Shown piece by piece: positions 23,470 through 36,621 of a DNA stretch of 64,000 nucleotides. Location of the stretch: NCBI RefSeq assembly GCF_032854445.1, contig NW_027018052.1, positions 37,160 through 101,159 of the forward strand, given 5' to 3'. This stretch comes from Liolophura sinensis. Lineage: Eukaryota > Mollusca > Polyplacophora > Chitonida > Chitonidae. The position numbers and the translations under genes are program-made. The notes below the pieces were generated by a model. That model worked only from the letters and a program-made list of their open reading frames with translations, was not told the origin of the DNA and did not search any database. Positions within the stretch are counted from its first letter, which is position 1, and each line of letters opens with the position of its first letter.

Positions 23470-26400
23470 TTGGCTGTAGCCACAATTGAATCATCATTTA
23501 TGTCAAAATCACGTGCCCAGCAACGGCTCTTACTCCATGGAAACCAAGGAAATTTGCAATTTTTCAACAGCTGGAGATGCCTGACCCAATTGCGCATCTT
23601 TTGGCACCTTATTGATGTGGGTCAGTGTTCAATTGTACTTTTTACAGCAGACTGTATCAAGTACCTTGTGGTTTTTATATAAAAATGGTGTGGTTTTTCT
23701 ACATGTAGATAAAGAGATTAAGTTTATCTTCGACTTAGAAGTAAGACATTTGCTGGGTGAGTTAAATGGGCTTGGCCCAAAGATTTGACATCTTCTGGGC
23801 TACCGAAGGGCACATAACTTATAATCAAAAGATGAATATAGTAATGACCAGTCGCGATTGTACATAGTACATGTAGCCGATTTCAATTAGCAAAAGGACC
23901 AGGCAAATATCCAAAAGTGGAAAAAATGTTCCAATGCTGCTGGTAAGAGGCTAATCCGACGTATTTTGTGACGAGAAATCGAATGGTGCAAACCGCGTTG
24001 CTCTCCGACCAATACTTTTGGCTGTAGCCACAATTGAATCATCAATTATGTCAAAATCACGTGCCCAGCAACGGCTCTTACTCCATGGAAACCAAGGAAA
24101 TTTACAATTTTTCAACACCTGGAGATGCCTGGCCCAATTGCGCATCTTTTGGCACCTTATTGATGTGGGTCAGTGTTCAATTGTACTTTTTACAGCAGAC
24201 TGTATCAAGTACCTTGTGTTTTTTATATAAAAATGGTGTGGTTTTTCTACATGTAGATAAAGACATTGAGTTTATCTTCGACTTAGAAGTAAGACATTTG
24301 CTGGGTGAGTTAAATGGGCTTGGCCCAAAGATTTGACGTCTTCTGGGCTACCGAAGGGCACATAACTTATAATCAAAAGTTGAATATAGTAATGACCAGT
24401 CGCGATGGTACATAGTACATGTAGCCGATTTCAATTAGCAAAAGGACCAGGCAAAAATCCAAAAGTAAAAAAAATGCTCCAATCGTGCTGGTAAGAGGCT
24501 AATCCGACGTATTTTGTGACGAGAAATCGAATGGTGCAAACCGCGTTGCTCTCCGACCAATACTGTTGGCTGTAGCCACAATTGAATCATCATTTATGTC
24601 AAAATCACGTGCCCAGCAACGGCTCTTACTCCATGGAAACCAAGGAAATTTGCAATTTTTCAACAGCTGGAGATGCCTGACCCAATTGCGCATCTTTTGG
24701 CACCTTATTGATGTGGGTCAGTGTTCAATTGTACTTTTTACAGCAGACTGTATCAAGTACCTTGTGTTTTTTATATAAAAATGGTGTGGTTTTTCTACAT
24801 GTAGATAAAGACATTGAGTTTATCTTCGACTTAGAAGTAAGACATTTGCTGGGTGAGTTAAATGGGCTTGGCCCAAAGATTTGACATCTTCTGGGCTACC
24901 GAAGGGCACATAACTTATAATCAAAAGTTGAATATAGTAATGACCAGTCGCGATTGTACATAGTACATGTAGCCGATTTCAATGAGCAAAAGGACCAGGC
25001 AAATATCCAAAAGTGGAAAAAATGTTCCAATGCTGCTGGTAAGAGGCTAATCCGACGTATTTTGTGACGAGAAATCGAATGGTGCAAACCGCGTTGCTCT
25101 CCGACCAATACTTTTGGCTGTAGCCACAATTGAATCATCATTTATGTCAAAATCACGTGCCCAGCAACGGCTCTTACTCCATGGAAACCAAGGAAATTTG
25201 CAATTTTTCAACACCTGGAGATGCCTGACCCAATTGCGCATCTTTTGGCACCTTATTGATGTGGGTCAGTGTTCAATTGTACTTTTTACAGCAGACTGTA
25301 TCAAGTACCTTGTGGTTTTTATATAAAAATGGTGTGGTTTTTCTACATGTAGATAAAGAGATTAAGTTTATCTTCGACTTAGAAGTAAGACATTTGCTGG
25401 GTGAGTTAAATGGGCTTGGCCCAAAGATTTGACATCTTCTGGGCTACCGAAGGGCACATAACTTATAATCAAAAGTTGAATATAGTAATGACCAGTCGCG
25501 ATTGTACATAGTACATGTAGCCGATTTCAATTAGCAAAAGGACCAGGCAAAAATCCAAAAGTGGAAAAAATGCAATCGTGCTGGTAAGAGGCTAATCCGA
25601 CGTATTTTGTGACGAGAAATGGAATGGTGCAAACCGCGTTGCTCTCCGACCAATACTTTTGGCTGTAGCCACAATTGAATCATCATTTATGTCAAAATCA
25701 CGTGCCCAGCAACGGCTCTTACTCCATGGAAACCAAGGAAATTTGCAATTTTTCAACAGCTGGAGATGCCTGACCCAATTGCGCATCTTTTGGCACCTTA
25801 TTGATGTGGGTCAGTGTTCAATTGTACTTTTTACAGCAGACTGTATCAAGTACCTTGTGTTTTTTATATAAAAATGGTGTGGTTTTTCTACATGTAGATA
25901 AAGACATTGAGTTTATCTTCGACTTAGAAGTAAGACATTTGCTGGGTGAGTTAAATGGGCTTGGCCCAAAGATTTGACATCTTCTGGGCTACCGAAGGGC
26001 ACATAACTTATAATCAAAAGTTGAATATAGTAATGACCAGTCGCGATTGTACATAGTACATGTAGCCGATTTCAATTAGCAAAAGGACCAGGCAAAAATC
26101 CAAAAGTGGAAAAAATGTTCCAATGCTGCTGGTAAGAGGCTAATCCGACGCATTTTGTGACGAGAAATCGAATGGTGCAAACCGCGTTGCTCTCCGACCA
26201 ATACTTTTGGCTGTAGCCACAATTGAATGATCAATTATGTCAAAATCACGTGCCCAGCAACGGCTCTTACTCCATGGAAACCAAGGAAATTTGCAATTTT
26301 TCAACACCTGGAGATGCCTGACCCAATTGCGCATCTTTTGGCACCTTATTGATGTGGGTCAGTGTTCAATTGTACTTTTTACAGCAGACTGTATCAAGTA

Positions 26401-26754
26401 CCTTGTGTTTTTTATATAAAAATGGTGTGGTTTTTCTACATGTAGATAAAGAGATTAAGTTTATCTTCGACTTAGAAGTAAGACATTTGCTGGGTGAGTT
26501 AAATGGGCTTGGCCCAAAGATTTGACATCTTCTGGGCTACCGAAGGGCACATAACTTATAATCAAAAGTTGAATATAGTAATGACCAGTCGCGATTGTAC
26601 ATAGTACATGTAGCCGATTTCAATTAGCAAAAGGACCAGGCAAAAATCCAAAAGTGGAAAAAATGTTCCAATGCTGCTGGTAAGAGGCTAATCCGACGTA
26701 TTTTGTGACGAGAAATCGAATGGTGCAAACCGCGTTGCTCTCCGACCAATACTT
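23470..26754 (+). repeat. Satellite units 43-48, including a chimeric 545-bp unit
   Basis: Units start at 23470, 24018, 24566, 25114, 25659 and 26207. Unit 44 is A28/G115 class. Unit 46 is 545 bp: it joins the GG form of the 450-468 block to the CG form with loss of three bases (25561-25583). Unit 45 reads ACTGTTGG just before its marker. Unit 48 reads GAATGATCAATTATG and is preceded by GACGCATTT. Confidence 0.9.
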
Positions 26755-29495
26755 TTGGCTGTAGCCACAATTGAATCATCATTTATGTCAAAATCACGTG
26801 CCCAGCAACGGCTCTTACTCCATGGAAACCAAGGAAATTTGCAATTTTTCAACACCTGGAGATGCCTGACCCAATGGCGCATCTTTTGGCACCTTATTGA
26901 TGTGGGTCAGTGTTCAATTGTACTTTTTACAGCAGACTGTATCAAGTACCTTGTGTTTTTTATATAAAAATGGTGTGGTTTTTCTACATGTAGATAAAGA
27001 CATTGAGTTTATCTTCGACTTAGAAGTAAGACATTTGCTGGGTGAGTTAAATGGGCTTGGCCCAAAGATTTGACGTCTTCTGGGCTACCGAAGGGCACAT
27101 AACTTATAATCAAAAGATGAATATAGTAATGACCAGTCGCGATTGTACATAGTACATGTAGCCGATTTCAATTAGCAAAAGGACCAGGCAAAAATCCAAA
27201 AGTGGAAAAAATGTTCCAATGCTGCTGGTAAGAGGCTAATCCGACGTATTTTGTGACGAGAAATCGAATGGTGCAAACCGCGTTGCTCTCCGACCAATAC
27301 TTTTGGCTGTAGCCACAATTGAATCATCATTTATGTCAAAATCACGTGCCCAGCAACGGCTCTTACTCCATGGAAACCAAGGAAATTTGCAATTTTTCAA
27401 CAGCTGGAGATGCCTGACCCAATTGCGCATCTTTTGGCACCTTATTGATGTGGGTCAGTGTTCAATTGTACTTTTTACAGCAGACTGTATCAAGTACCTT
27501 GTGTTCTTTATATAAAAATGGTGTGGTTTTTCTACATGTAGATAAAGACATTGAGTTTATCTTCGACTTAGAAGTAAGACATTTGCTGGGTGAGTTAAAT
27601 GGGCTTGGCCCAAAGATTTGACGTCTTCTGGGCTACCGAAGGGCACATAACTTATAATCAAAAGTTGAATATAGTAATGACCAGTCGCGATGGTACATAG
27701 TACATGTAGCCGATTTCAATTAGCAAAAGGACCAGGCAAAAATCCAAAAGTGGAAAAAATGTTCCAATGCTGCTGGTAAGAGGCTAATCCGACGTATTTT
27801 GTGACGAGAAATCGAATGGTGCAAACCGCGCTGCTCTCCGACCAATACTTTTGGCTGTAGCCACAATTGAATCATCATTTATGTCAAAATCACGTGCCCA
27901 GCAACGGCTCTTACTCCATGGAAACCAAGGAAATTTGCAATTTTTCAACAGCTGGAGATGCCTAACCCAATGGCGCATCTTTTGGCACCTTATTGATGTG
28001 GGTCAGTGTTCAATTGTACTTTTTACAGCAGACTGTATCAAGTACCTTGTGTTTTTTATATAAAAATGGTGTGGTTTTTCTACATGTAGATAAAGACATT
28101 GAGTTTATCTTCGACTTAGAAGTAAGACATTTGCTGGTGAGTTAAATGGGCTTGGCCCAAAGATTTGACGTCTTCTGGGCTACCCGAAGGGCACATAACT
28201 TATAATCAAAAGATGAATATAGTAATGACCAGTCGCGATTGTACATAGTACATTAGCCAGATTTTCAATTAGCAAAAGGACCAGGCAAAAATCCAAAAGT
28301 GGAATAAATGTTCCAATGCTGCTGGTAAGAGGCTAATCCGACGTATTTTGTGACGAGAAATCGAATGGTGCAAACCGCGCTGCTCTCCGACCAATACTTT
28401 TGGCTGTAGCCACAATTGAATCATCATTTATGTCAAATTCACGTGCCCAGCAACGGCTCTTACTCCATGGAAACCAAGGAAATTTGCAATTTTTCAACAG
28501 CTGGAGATGCCTGACCCAATGGCGCATCTTTTGGCACCTTATTGATGTGGGTCAGTGTTCAATTGTACTTTTTACAGCAGACTGTATCAAGTACCTTGTG
28601 TTTTTTATATAAAAATGGTGTGGTTTTTCTACATGTAGATAAAGACATTGAGTTTATCTTCGACTTAGAAGTAAGACATTTGCTGGGTGAGTTAAATGGG
28701 CTTGGCCCAAAGATTTGTCGTCTTCTGGGCTACCGAAGGGCACATAACTTATAATCAAAAGTTGAATATAGTAATGACCAGTCGCGATGGTACATAGTAC
28801 ATGTAGCCGATTTCAATTAGCAAAAGGACCAGGCAAAAATCCAAAAGTGGAAAAAATGTTCCAATGCTGCTGGTAAGAGGCTAATCCGACGTATTTTGTG
28901 ACGAGAAATCGAATGGTGCAAACCGCGTTGCTCTCCGACCAATACTTTTGGCTGTAGCCACAATTGAATCATCATTTATGTCAAATTCACGTGCCCAGCA
29001 ACGGCTCTTACTCCATGGAAACCAAGGAAATTTGCAATTTTTCAACAGCTGGAGATGCCTGACCCAATGGCGCATCTTTTGGCACCTTATTGATGTGGGT
29101 CAGTGTTCAATTGTACTTTTTACAGCAGACTGTATCAAGTACCTTGTGTTTTTTATATAAAAATGGTGTGGTTTTTCTACATGTAGATAAAGACATTGAG
29201 TTTATCTTCGACTTAGAAGTAAGACATTTGCTGGGTGAGTTAAATGGGCTTGGCCCAAAGATTTGTCGTCTTCTGGGCTACCGAAGGGCACATAACTTAT
29301 AATCAAAAGTTGAATATAGTAATGACCAGTCGCGATGGTACATAGTACATGTAGCCGATTTCAATTAGCAAAAGGACCAGGCAAAAATCCAAAAGTGGAA
29401 AAAATGTTCCAATGCTGCTGGTAAGAGGCTAATCCGACGTATTTTGTGACGAGAAATCGAATGGTGCAAACCGCGTTGCTCTCCGACCAATACTT
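26755..29495 (+). repeat. Satellite units 49-53 with CCAATGGCG marker and an adjacent duplicate pair
   Basis: Units start at 26755, 27303, 27851, 28400 and 28948. Units 49, 51, 52 and 53 share CCAATGGCG instead of CCAATTGCG. Units 52 and 53 also share TCAAATTCACG and GATTTGTCG, found nowhere else here, exactly 548 bp apart, so one is a recent copy of the other. Unit 51 has a cluster of indels near 28136-28265 (GCTGGTGAG, TACCCGAAG, CATTAGCCAG). Confidence 0.9.
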
Positions 29496-32400
29496 TTGGC
29501 TGTAGCCACAATTGAATCATCATTTATGTCAAAATCACGTGCCCCAGCAACGGCTCTTACTCCATGGAAACCAAGGAAATTTCCAATTTTTCAACAGCTG
29601 GAGATGCCTGACCCAAATGCGCATCTTTTGGCACCTTATTGATGTGGGTCAGTGTTCAATTGTACTTTTTACAGCAGACTGTATCAAGTACCTTGTGTTT
29701 TTTTATATAAAAATGGTGTGGTTTTTCTACATGTAGATAAAGACATTGAGTTTATCTTCGACTTAGAAGTAAGACATTTGCTGGGTGAGTTAAATGGGCT
29801 TGGCCCAAAGATTTGACGTCTTCTGGGCTACCGAAGGGCACATAACTTATAATCAAAAGTTGAATATAGTAATGACCAGTCGCGATGGTACATAGTACAT
29901 GTAGCCGATTTCAATTAGCAAAAGGACCAGGCAAAAATCCAAAAGTGGAAAAAATGCTCCAATGCTGCTGGTAAGAGGCTAATCCGACGTATTTTGTGAC
30001 GAGAAATCGAATGGTGCAAACCGCGTTTCTCTCCGACCAATACTTTTGGCTGTAGCCACAATTGAATCATCATTTATGTCAAAATCACGTGCCCAGCAAC
30101 GGCTCTTACTCCATGGAAACCAAGGAAATTTACAATTTTTCAACACCTGGAGATGCCTGGCCTAACTGCGCATCTTTTGGCACCTTATTGATGTGGGTCA
30201 GTGTTCAATTGTACTTTTTACAGCAGACTGTATCAAGTACCTTGTGTTTTTTATATAAAAATGGTGTGGCTTTTCTACATGTAGATAAAGACATTAAGTT
30301 TATCTTCGACTTAGAAGTAAGACATTTGCTGGGTGAGTTAAATGGGCTTGGCCCAAAGATTTGACGTCTTCTGGGCTACCGAAGGGCACATAACTTATAA
30401 TCAAAAGTTCAATATAGTAATGACCAGTCGCGATTGTACATAGTACATGTAGCCGATTTCAATGAGCAAAAGGACCAGGCAAAAATCCAAAAGTGGAAAA
30501 AATGTTCCAATGCTGCTGGTAAGAGGCTAATCCGACGTATTTTGTGACGAGAAATCGAATGGTGCAAACCGCGTTGCTCTCCGACCAATACTTTTGGCTG
30601 TAGCCACAATTGAATCATCATTTATGTCAAAATCACGTGCCCAGCAACGGCTCTTACTCCATGGAAACCAAGGAAATTTGCAATTTTTCAACACCTGGAG
30701 ATGCCTGACCCAATTGCGCATCTTTTGGCACCTTATTGATGTGGGTCAGTGTTCAATTGTATTTTTTACAGCAGACTGTATCAAGTACCTTGTGGTTTTT
30801 ATATAAAAATGGTGTGGTTTTTCTACATGTAGATAAAGAGATTAAGATTATCTTCGACTTAGAAGTAAGACATTTGCTGGGTGAGTTAAATGGGCTTGGC
30901 CCAAAGATTTGACATCTTCTGGGCTACCGAAGGGCACATAACTTATAATCAAAAGTTGAATATAGTAATGACCAGTCGCGATTGTACATAGTACATGTAG
31001 CCGATTTCAATTAGCAAAAGGACCAGGCAAAAATCCAAAAGTGGAAAAAATGTTCCAATGCTGCTGGTAAGAGGCTAATCTGACGTATTTTGTGACGAGA
31101 AATCGAATGGTGCAAACCGCGTTGCTCTCCGACCAATACTTTTGGCTGTAGCCACAATTGAATCATCATTTATGTCAAAATCACGTGCCCAGCAACGGCT
31201 CTTACTCCATGGAAACCAAGGAAATTTCCAATTTTTCAACACCTGGAGATGCCTGACCCAATTGCGCATCTTTTGGCACCTTATTGATGTGGGTCAGTGT
31301 TCAATTGTACTTTTTACAGCAGACTGTATCAAGTACCTTGTGGTTTTTATATAAAAATGGTGTGGTTTTTCTACATGTAGATAAAGAGATTAAGTTTATC
31401 TTCGACTTAGAAGTAAGACATTTGCTGGGTGAGTTAAATGGGCTTGGCCCAAAGATTTGACATCTTCTGGGCTACCGAAGGGCACATAACTTATAATCAA
31501 AAGATGAATATAGTAATGACCAGTCGCGATTGTACATAGTACATGTAGCCGATTTTAATTAGCAAAAGGACCAGGCAAATATCCAAAAGTGGAAAAAATG
31601 TTCCAATGCTGCTGGTAAGAGGCTAATCCGACGTATTTTGTGACGAGAAATCGAATGGTGCAAACCGCGTTGCTCTCCGAGCAATACTTTTGGCTGTAGC
31701 CACAATTGAATCATCAATTATGTCAAAATCACGTGCCCAGCAACGGCTCTTACTCCATGGAAACCAAGGAAATTTACAATTTTTCAACACCTGGAGATGC
31801 CTGGCCCAATTGCGCATCTTTTGGCACCTTTTTGATGTGGGTCAGTGTTCAATTGTACTTTTTACAGCAGACTGTATCAAGTACCTTGTGTTTTTTATAT
31901 AAAAATGGTGTGGTTTTTCTACATGTAGATAAAGACATTGAGTTTATCTTCGACTTAGAAGTAAGACATTTGCTGGGTGAGTTAAATGGGCTTGGCCCAA
32001 AGATTTGACGTCTTCTGGGCTACCGAAGGGCACATAACTTATAATCAAAAGTTGAATATAGTAATGACCAGTCGCGATGGTACATAGTACATGTAGCCGA
32101 TTTCAATTAGCAAAAGGACCAGGCAAAAATCCAAAAGTAAAAAAAATGCTCCAATCGTGCTGGTAAGAGGCTAATCCGACGTATTTTGTGACGAGAAATC
32201 GAATGGTGCAAACCGCGTTGCTCTCCGACCAATACTTTTGGCTGTAGCCACAATTGAATCATCATTTATGTCAAAATCACGTGCCCAGCAACGGCTCTTA
32301 CTCCATGGAAACCAAGGAAATTTGCAATTTTTCAACAGCTGGAGATGCCTGACCCAATTGCGCATCTTTTGGCACCTTATTGATGTGGGTCAGTGTTCAA

Positions 32401-33333
32401 TTGTACTTTTTACAGCAGACTGTATCAAGTACCTTGTGTTTTTTATATAAAAATGGTGTGGTTTTTCTACATGTAGATAAAGACATTGAGTTTATCTTCG
32501 ACTTAGAAGTAAGACATTTGCTGGGTGAGTTAAATGGGCTTGGCCCAAAGATTTGACATCTTCTGGGCTACCGAAGGGCACATAACTTATAATCAAAAGT
32601 TGAATATAGTAATGACCAGTCGCGATTGTACATAGTACATGTAGCCGATTTCAATGAGCAAAAGGACCAGGCAAAAATCCAAAAGTGGAAAAAATGTTCC
32701 AATGCTGCTGGTAAGAGGCTAATCCGACGTATTTTGTAACGAGAAATCGAATGGTGCAAACCGCGTTGCTCTCCGACCAATACTTTTGGCTGTAGCCACA
32801 ATTGAATCATCATTTATATCAAAATCACGTGCCCAGCAACGGCTCTTACTCCATGGAAACCAAGGAAATTTACAATTTTTCAACACCTGGAGATGCCTGA
32901 CCCAATTGCGCATCTTTTGGCACCTTATTGATGTGGGTCAGTGTTCAATTGTACTTTTTACAGCAGACTGTATCAAGTACCTTGTGGTTTTTATATAAAA
33001 ATGGTGTGGTTTTTCTACATGTAGATAAAGACATTGAGTTTATCTTCGACTTAGAAGTAAGACATTTGCTGGGTGAGTTAAATGGGCTTGGCCCAAAGAT
33101 TTGACAGCTTCTGGGCTACCGAAGGGCACATAACTTATAATCAAAAGTTGAATATAGTAATGACCAGTCGCGATTGTACATAGTACATGTAGCCGATTTC
33201 AATTAGCAAAAGGACCAGGCAAATATCCAAAAGTGGAAAAAATGTTCCAATGCTGCTGGTAAGAGGCTAATCTGACGTATTTTGTGACGAGAAATCGAAT
33301 GGTGCAAACCGCGTTGCTCTCCGACCAATACTT
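29496..33333 (+). repeat. Satellite units 54-60, transition zone
   Basis: Units start at 29496, 30046, 30594, 31142, 31690, 32238 and 32786. Unit 55 is a T28 unit carrying A87/G115 and CTAACTGCG, close to the CCAACTGCG of unit 13, so it looks recombinant. Unit 56 carries the TATTTTTTACAG and GATTAAGATTATC markers of the four-unit block. Unit 58 is A28/G115. From here rightwards the C488T variant becomes frequent (first at 31080). Confidence 0.85.
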
Positions 33334-36300
33334 TTGGCTGTAGCCACAATTGAATCATCATTTATGTCAAAATCACGTGCCCAGCAACGGCTCTTACTCC
33401 ATGGAAACCAAGGAAATTTCCAATTTTTCAACACCTGGAGATGCCTGACCCAATTGCGCATCTTTTGGCACCTTATTGATGTGGGTCAGTGTTCAATTGT
33501 ACTTGTTACAGCAGACTGTATCAAGTACCTTGTGGTTTTTATATAAAAATGGTGTGGTTTTTCTACATGTAGATAAAGAGATTAAGTTTATCTTCGACTT
33601 AGAAGTAAGACATTTGCTGGGTGAGTTAAATGGGCTTGGCCCAAAGATTTGACATCTTCTGGGCTACCGAAGGGCACATAACTTATAATCAAAAGTTGAA
33701 TATAGTAATGACCAGTCGCGATGGTACATAGTACATGTAGCCGATTTCAATTAGCAAAAGGACCAGGCAAAAATCCAAAAGTAAAAAAAATGCTTCAATC
33801 GTGCTGGAAAGAGGCTAATCCGACGTATTTTGTGACGAGAAATCGAATGGTGCAAACCGCGTTGCTCTCCGACCAATACTTTTGGCTGTAGCCACAATTG
33901 AATCATCATTTATGTCAAAATCACGTGCCCAGCAACGGCTCTTACTCCATGGAAACCAAGGAAATTTGCAATTTTTCAACAGCTGGAGATGCCTGACCCA
34001 ATTGCGCATTTTTTGGCACCTTATTGATGTGGGTCAGTGTTCAATTGTACTTTTTACAGCAGACTGTATCAAGTACCTTGTGTTTTTTATATAAAAATGG
34101 TGTGGTTTTCCTACATGTAGATAAAGACATTGAGTTTATCTTCGACTTAGAAGTAAGACATTTGCTGGGTGAGTTAAATGGGCTTGGCCCAAAGATTTGA
34201 CATCTTCTGGGCTACCGAAGGGCACATAACTTATAATCAAAAGTTGAATATAGTAATGACCAGTCGCGATTGTACATAGTACATGTAGCCGATTTCAATT
34301 AGCAAAAGGACCAGGCAAAAATCCAAAAGTGGAAAAAATGTTCCAATGCTGCTGGTAAGAGGCTAATCCGACGTATTTTGTGACGAGAAATCGAATGGTG
34401 CAAACCGCGTTGCTCTCCGACCAATACTTTTGGCTGTAGCCACAATTGAATCATCATTTATGTCAAAATCACGTGCCCAGCAACGGCTCTTACTCCATGG
34501 AAACCAAGGAAATTTCCAATTTTTCAACACCTGGAGATGCCTGACCCAATTGCGCATCTTTTGGCACCTTATTGATGTGGGTCAGTGTTCAATTGTACTT
34601 TTTACAGCAGACTGTATCAAGTACCTTGTGGTTTTTATATAAAAATGGTGTGGTTTTTCTACATGTAGATAAAGAGATTAAGTTTATCTTCGACTTAGAA
34701 GTAAGACATTTGCTGGGTGAGTTAAATGGGCTTGGCCCAAAGATTTGACATCTTCTGGGCTACCGAAGGGCACATAACTTATAATCAAAAGTTGAATATA
34801 GTAATGACCAGTCGCGATTGTACATAGTACATGTAGCCGATTTCAATTAGCAAAAGGACCAGGCAAATATCCAAAAGTGGAAAAAATGTTCCAATGCTGC
34901 TGGTAAGAGGCTAATCTGACGTATTTTGTGACGAGAAATCGAATGGTGCAAACCGCGTTGCTCTCCGACCAATACTTTTGGCTGTAGCCACAATTGAATC
35001 ATCATTTATGTCAAAATCACGTGCCCAGCAACGGCTCTTACTCCATGGAAACCAAGGAAATTTCCAATTTTTCAACACCTGGAGATGCCTGACCCAATTG
35101 CGCATCTTTTGGCACCTTATTGATGTGGGTCAGTGTTCAATTGTACTTTTTACAGCAGACTGTATCAAGTACCTTGTGGTTTTTATATAAAAATGGTGTG
35201 GTTTTTCTACATGTAGATAAAGAGATTAAGTTTATCTTCGACTTAGAAGTAAGACATTTGCTGGGTGAGTTAAATGGGCTTGGCCCAAAGATTTGACATC
35301 TTCTGGGCTACCGAAGGGCACATAACTTATAATCAAAAGTTGAATATAGTAATGACCAGTCGCGATGGTACATAGTACATGTAGCCGATTTCAATTAGCA
35401 AAAGGACCAGGCAAAAATCCAAAAGTAAAAAAAATGCTTCAATCGTGCTGGAAAGAGGCTAATCCGACGTATTTTGTGACGAGAAATCGAATGGTGCAAA
35501 CCGCGTTGCTCTCCGACCAATACTTTTGGCTGTAGCCACAATTGAATCATCATTTATGTCAAAATCACGTGCCCAGCAACGGCTCTTACTCCATGGAAAC
35601 CAAGGAAATTTCCAATTTTTCAACAGCTGGAGATGCCTGACCCAATTGCGCATTTTTTGGCACCTTATTGATGTGGGTCAGTGTTCAATTGTACTTTTTA
35701 CAGCAGACTGTATCAAGTACCTTGTGTTTTTTATATAAAAATGGTGTGGTTTTCCTACATGTAGATAAAGACATTGAGTTTATCTTCGACTTAGAAGTAA
35801 GACATTTGCTGGGTGAGTTAAATGGGCTTGGCCCAAAGATTTGACATCTTCTGGGCTACCGAAGGGCACATAACTTATAATCAAAAGTTGAATATAGTAA
35901 TGACCAGTCGCGATTGTACATAGTACATGTAGCCGATTTCAATTAGCAAAAGGACCAGGCAAAAATCCAAAAGTGGAAAAAATGTTCCAATGCTGCTGGT
36001 AAGAGGCTAATCCGACGTATTTTGTGACGAGAAATCGAATGGTGCAAACCGCGTTGCTCTCCGACCAATACTTTTGGCTGTAGCCACAATTGAATCATCA
36101 TTTATGTCAAAATCACGTGCCCAGCAACGGCTCTTACTCCATGGAAACCAAGGAAATTTCCAATTTTTCAACAGCTGGAGATGCCTGACCCAATTGCGCA
36201 TCTTTTGGCACCTTATTGATGTGGGTCAGTGTTCAATTGTACTTTTTACAGCAGACTGTATCAAGTACCTTGTGGTTTTTATATAAAAATGGTGTGGTTT

Positions 36301-36621
36301 TTCTACATGTAGATAAAGAGATTAAGTTTATCTTCGACTTAGAAGTAAGACATTTGCTGGGTGAGTTAAATGGGCTTGGCCCAAAGATTTGACATCTTCT
36401 GGGCTACCGAAGGGCACATAACTTATAATCAAAAGTTGAATATAGTAATGACCAGTCGCGATTGTACATAGTACATGTAGCCGATTTCAATTAGCAAAAG
36501 GACCAGGCAAAAATCCAAAAGTGGAAAAAATGTTCCAATGCTGCTGGTAAGAGGCTAATCCGACGTATTTTGTGACGAGAAATCGAATGGTGCAAACCGC
36601 GTTGCTCTCCGACCAATACTT
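33334..36621 (+). repeat. Three-unit block in two tandem copies (units 61-63 and 64-66)
   Basis: Units start at 33334, 33882, 34430, 34978, 35526 and 36074, all 548 bp apart. Both copies share TGCTTCAATCG, GCTGGAAAGAGG, GCATTTTTTGG and GTTTTCCTAC at a spacing of 1644 bp. GCTGGAAAGAGG and GTTTTCCTAC are also in units 18-19, but GCATTTTTTGG and TGCTTC are not, so they arose before the local duplication and after the split from that copy. Confidence 0.85.
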
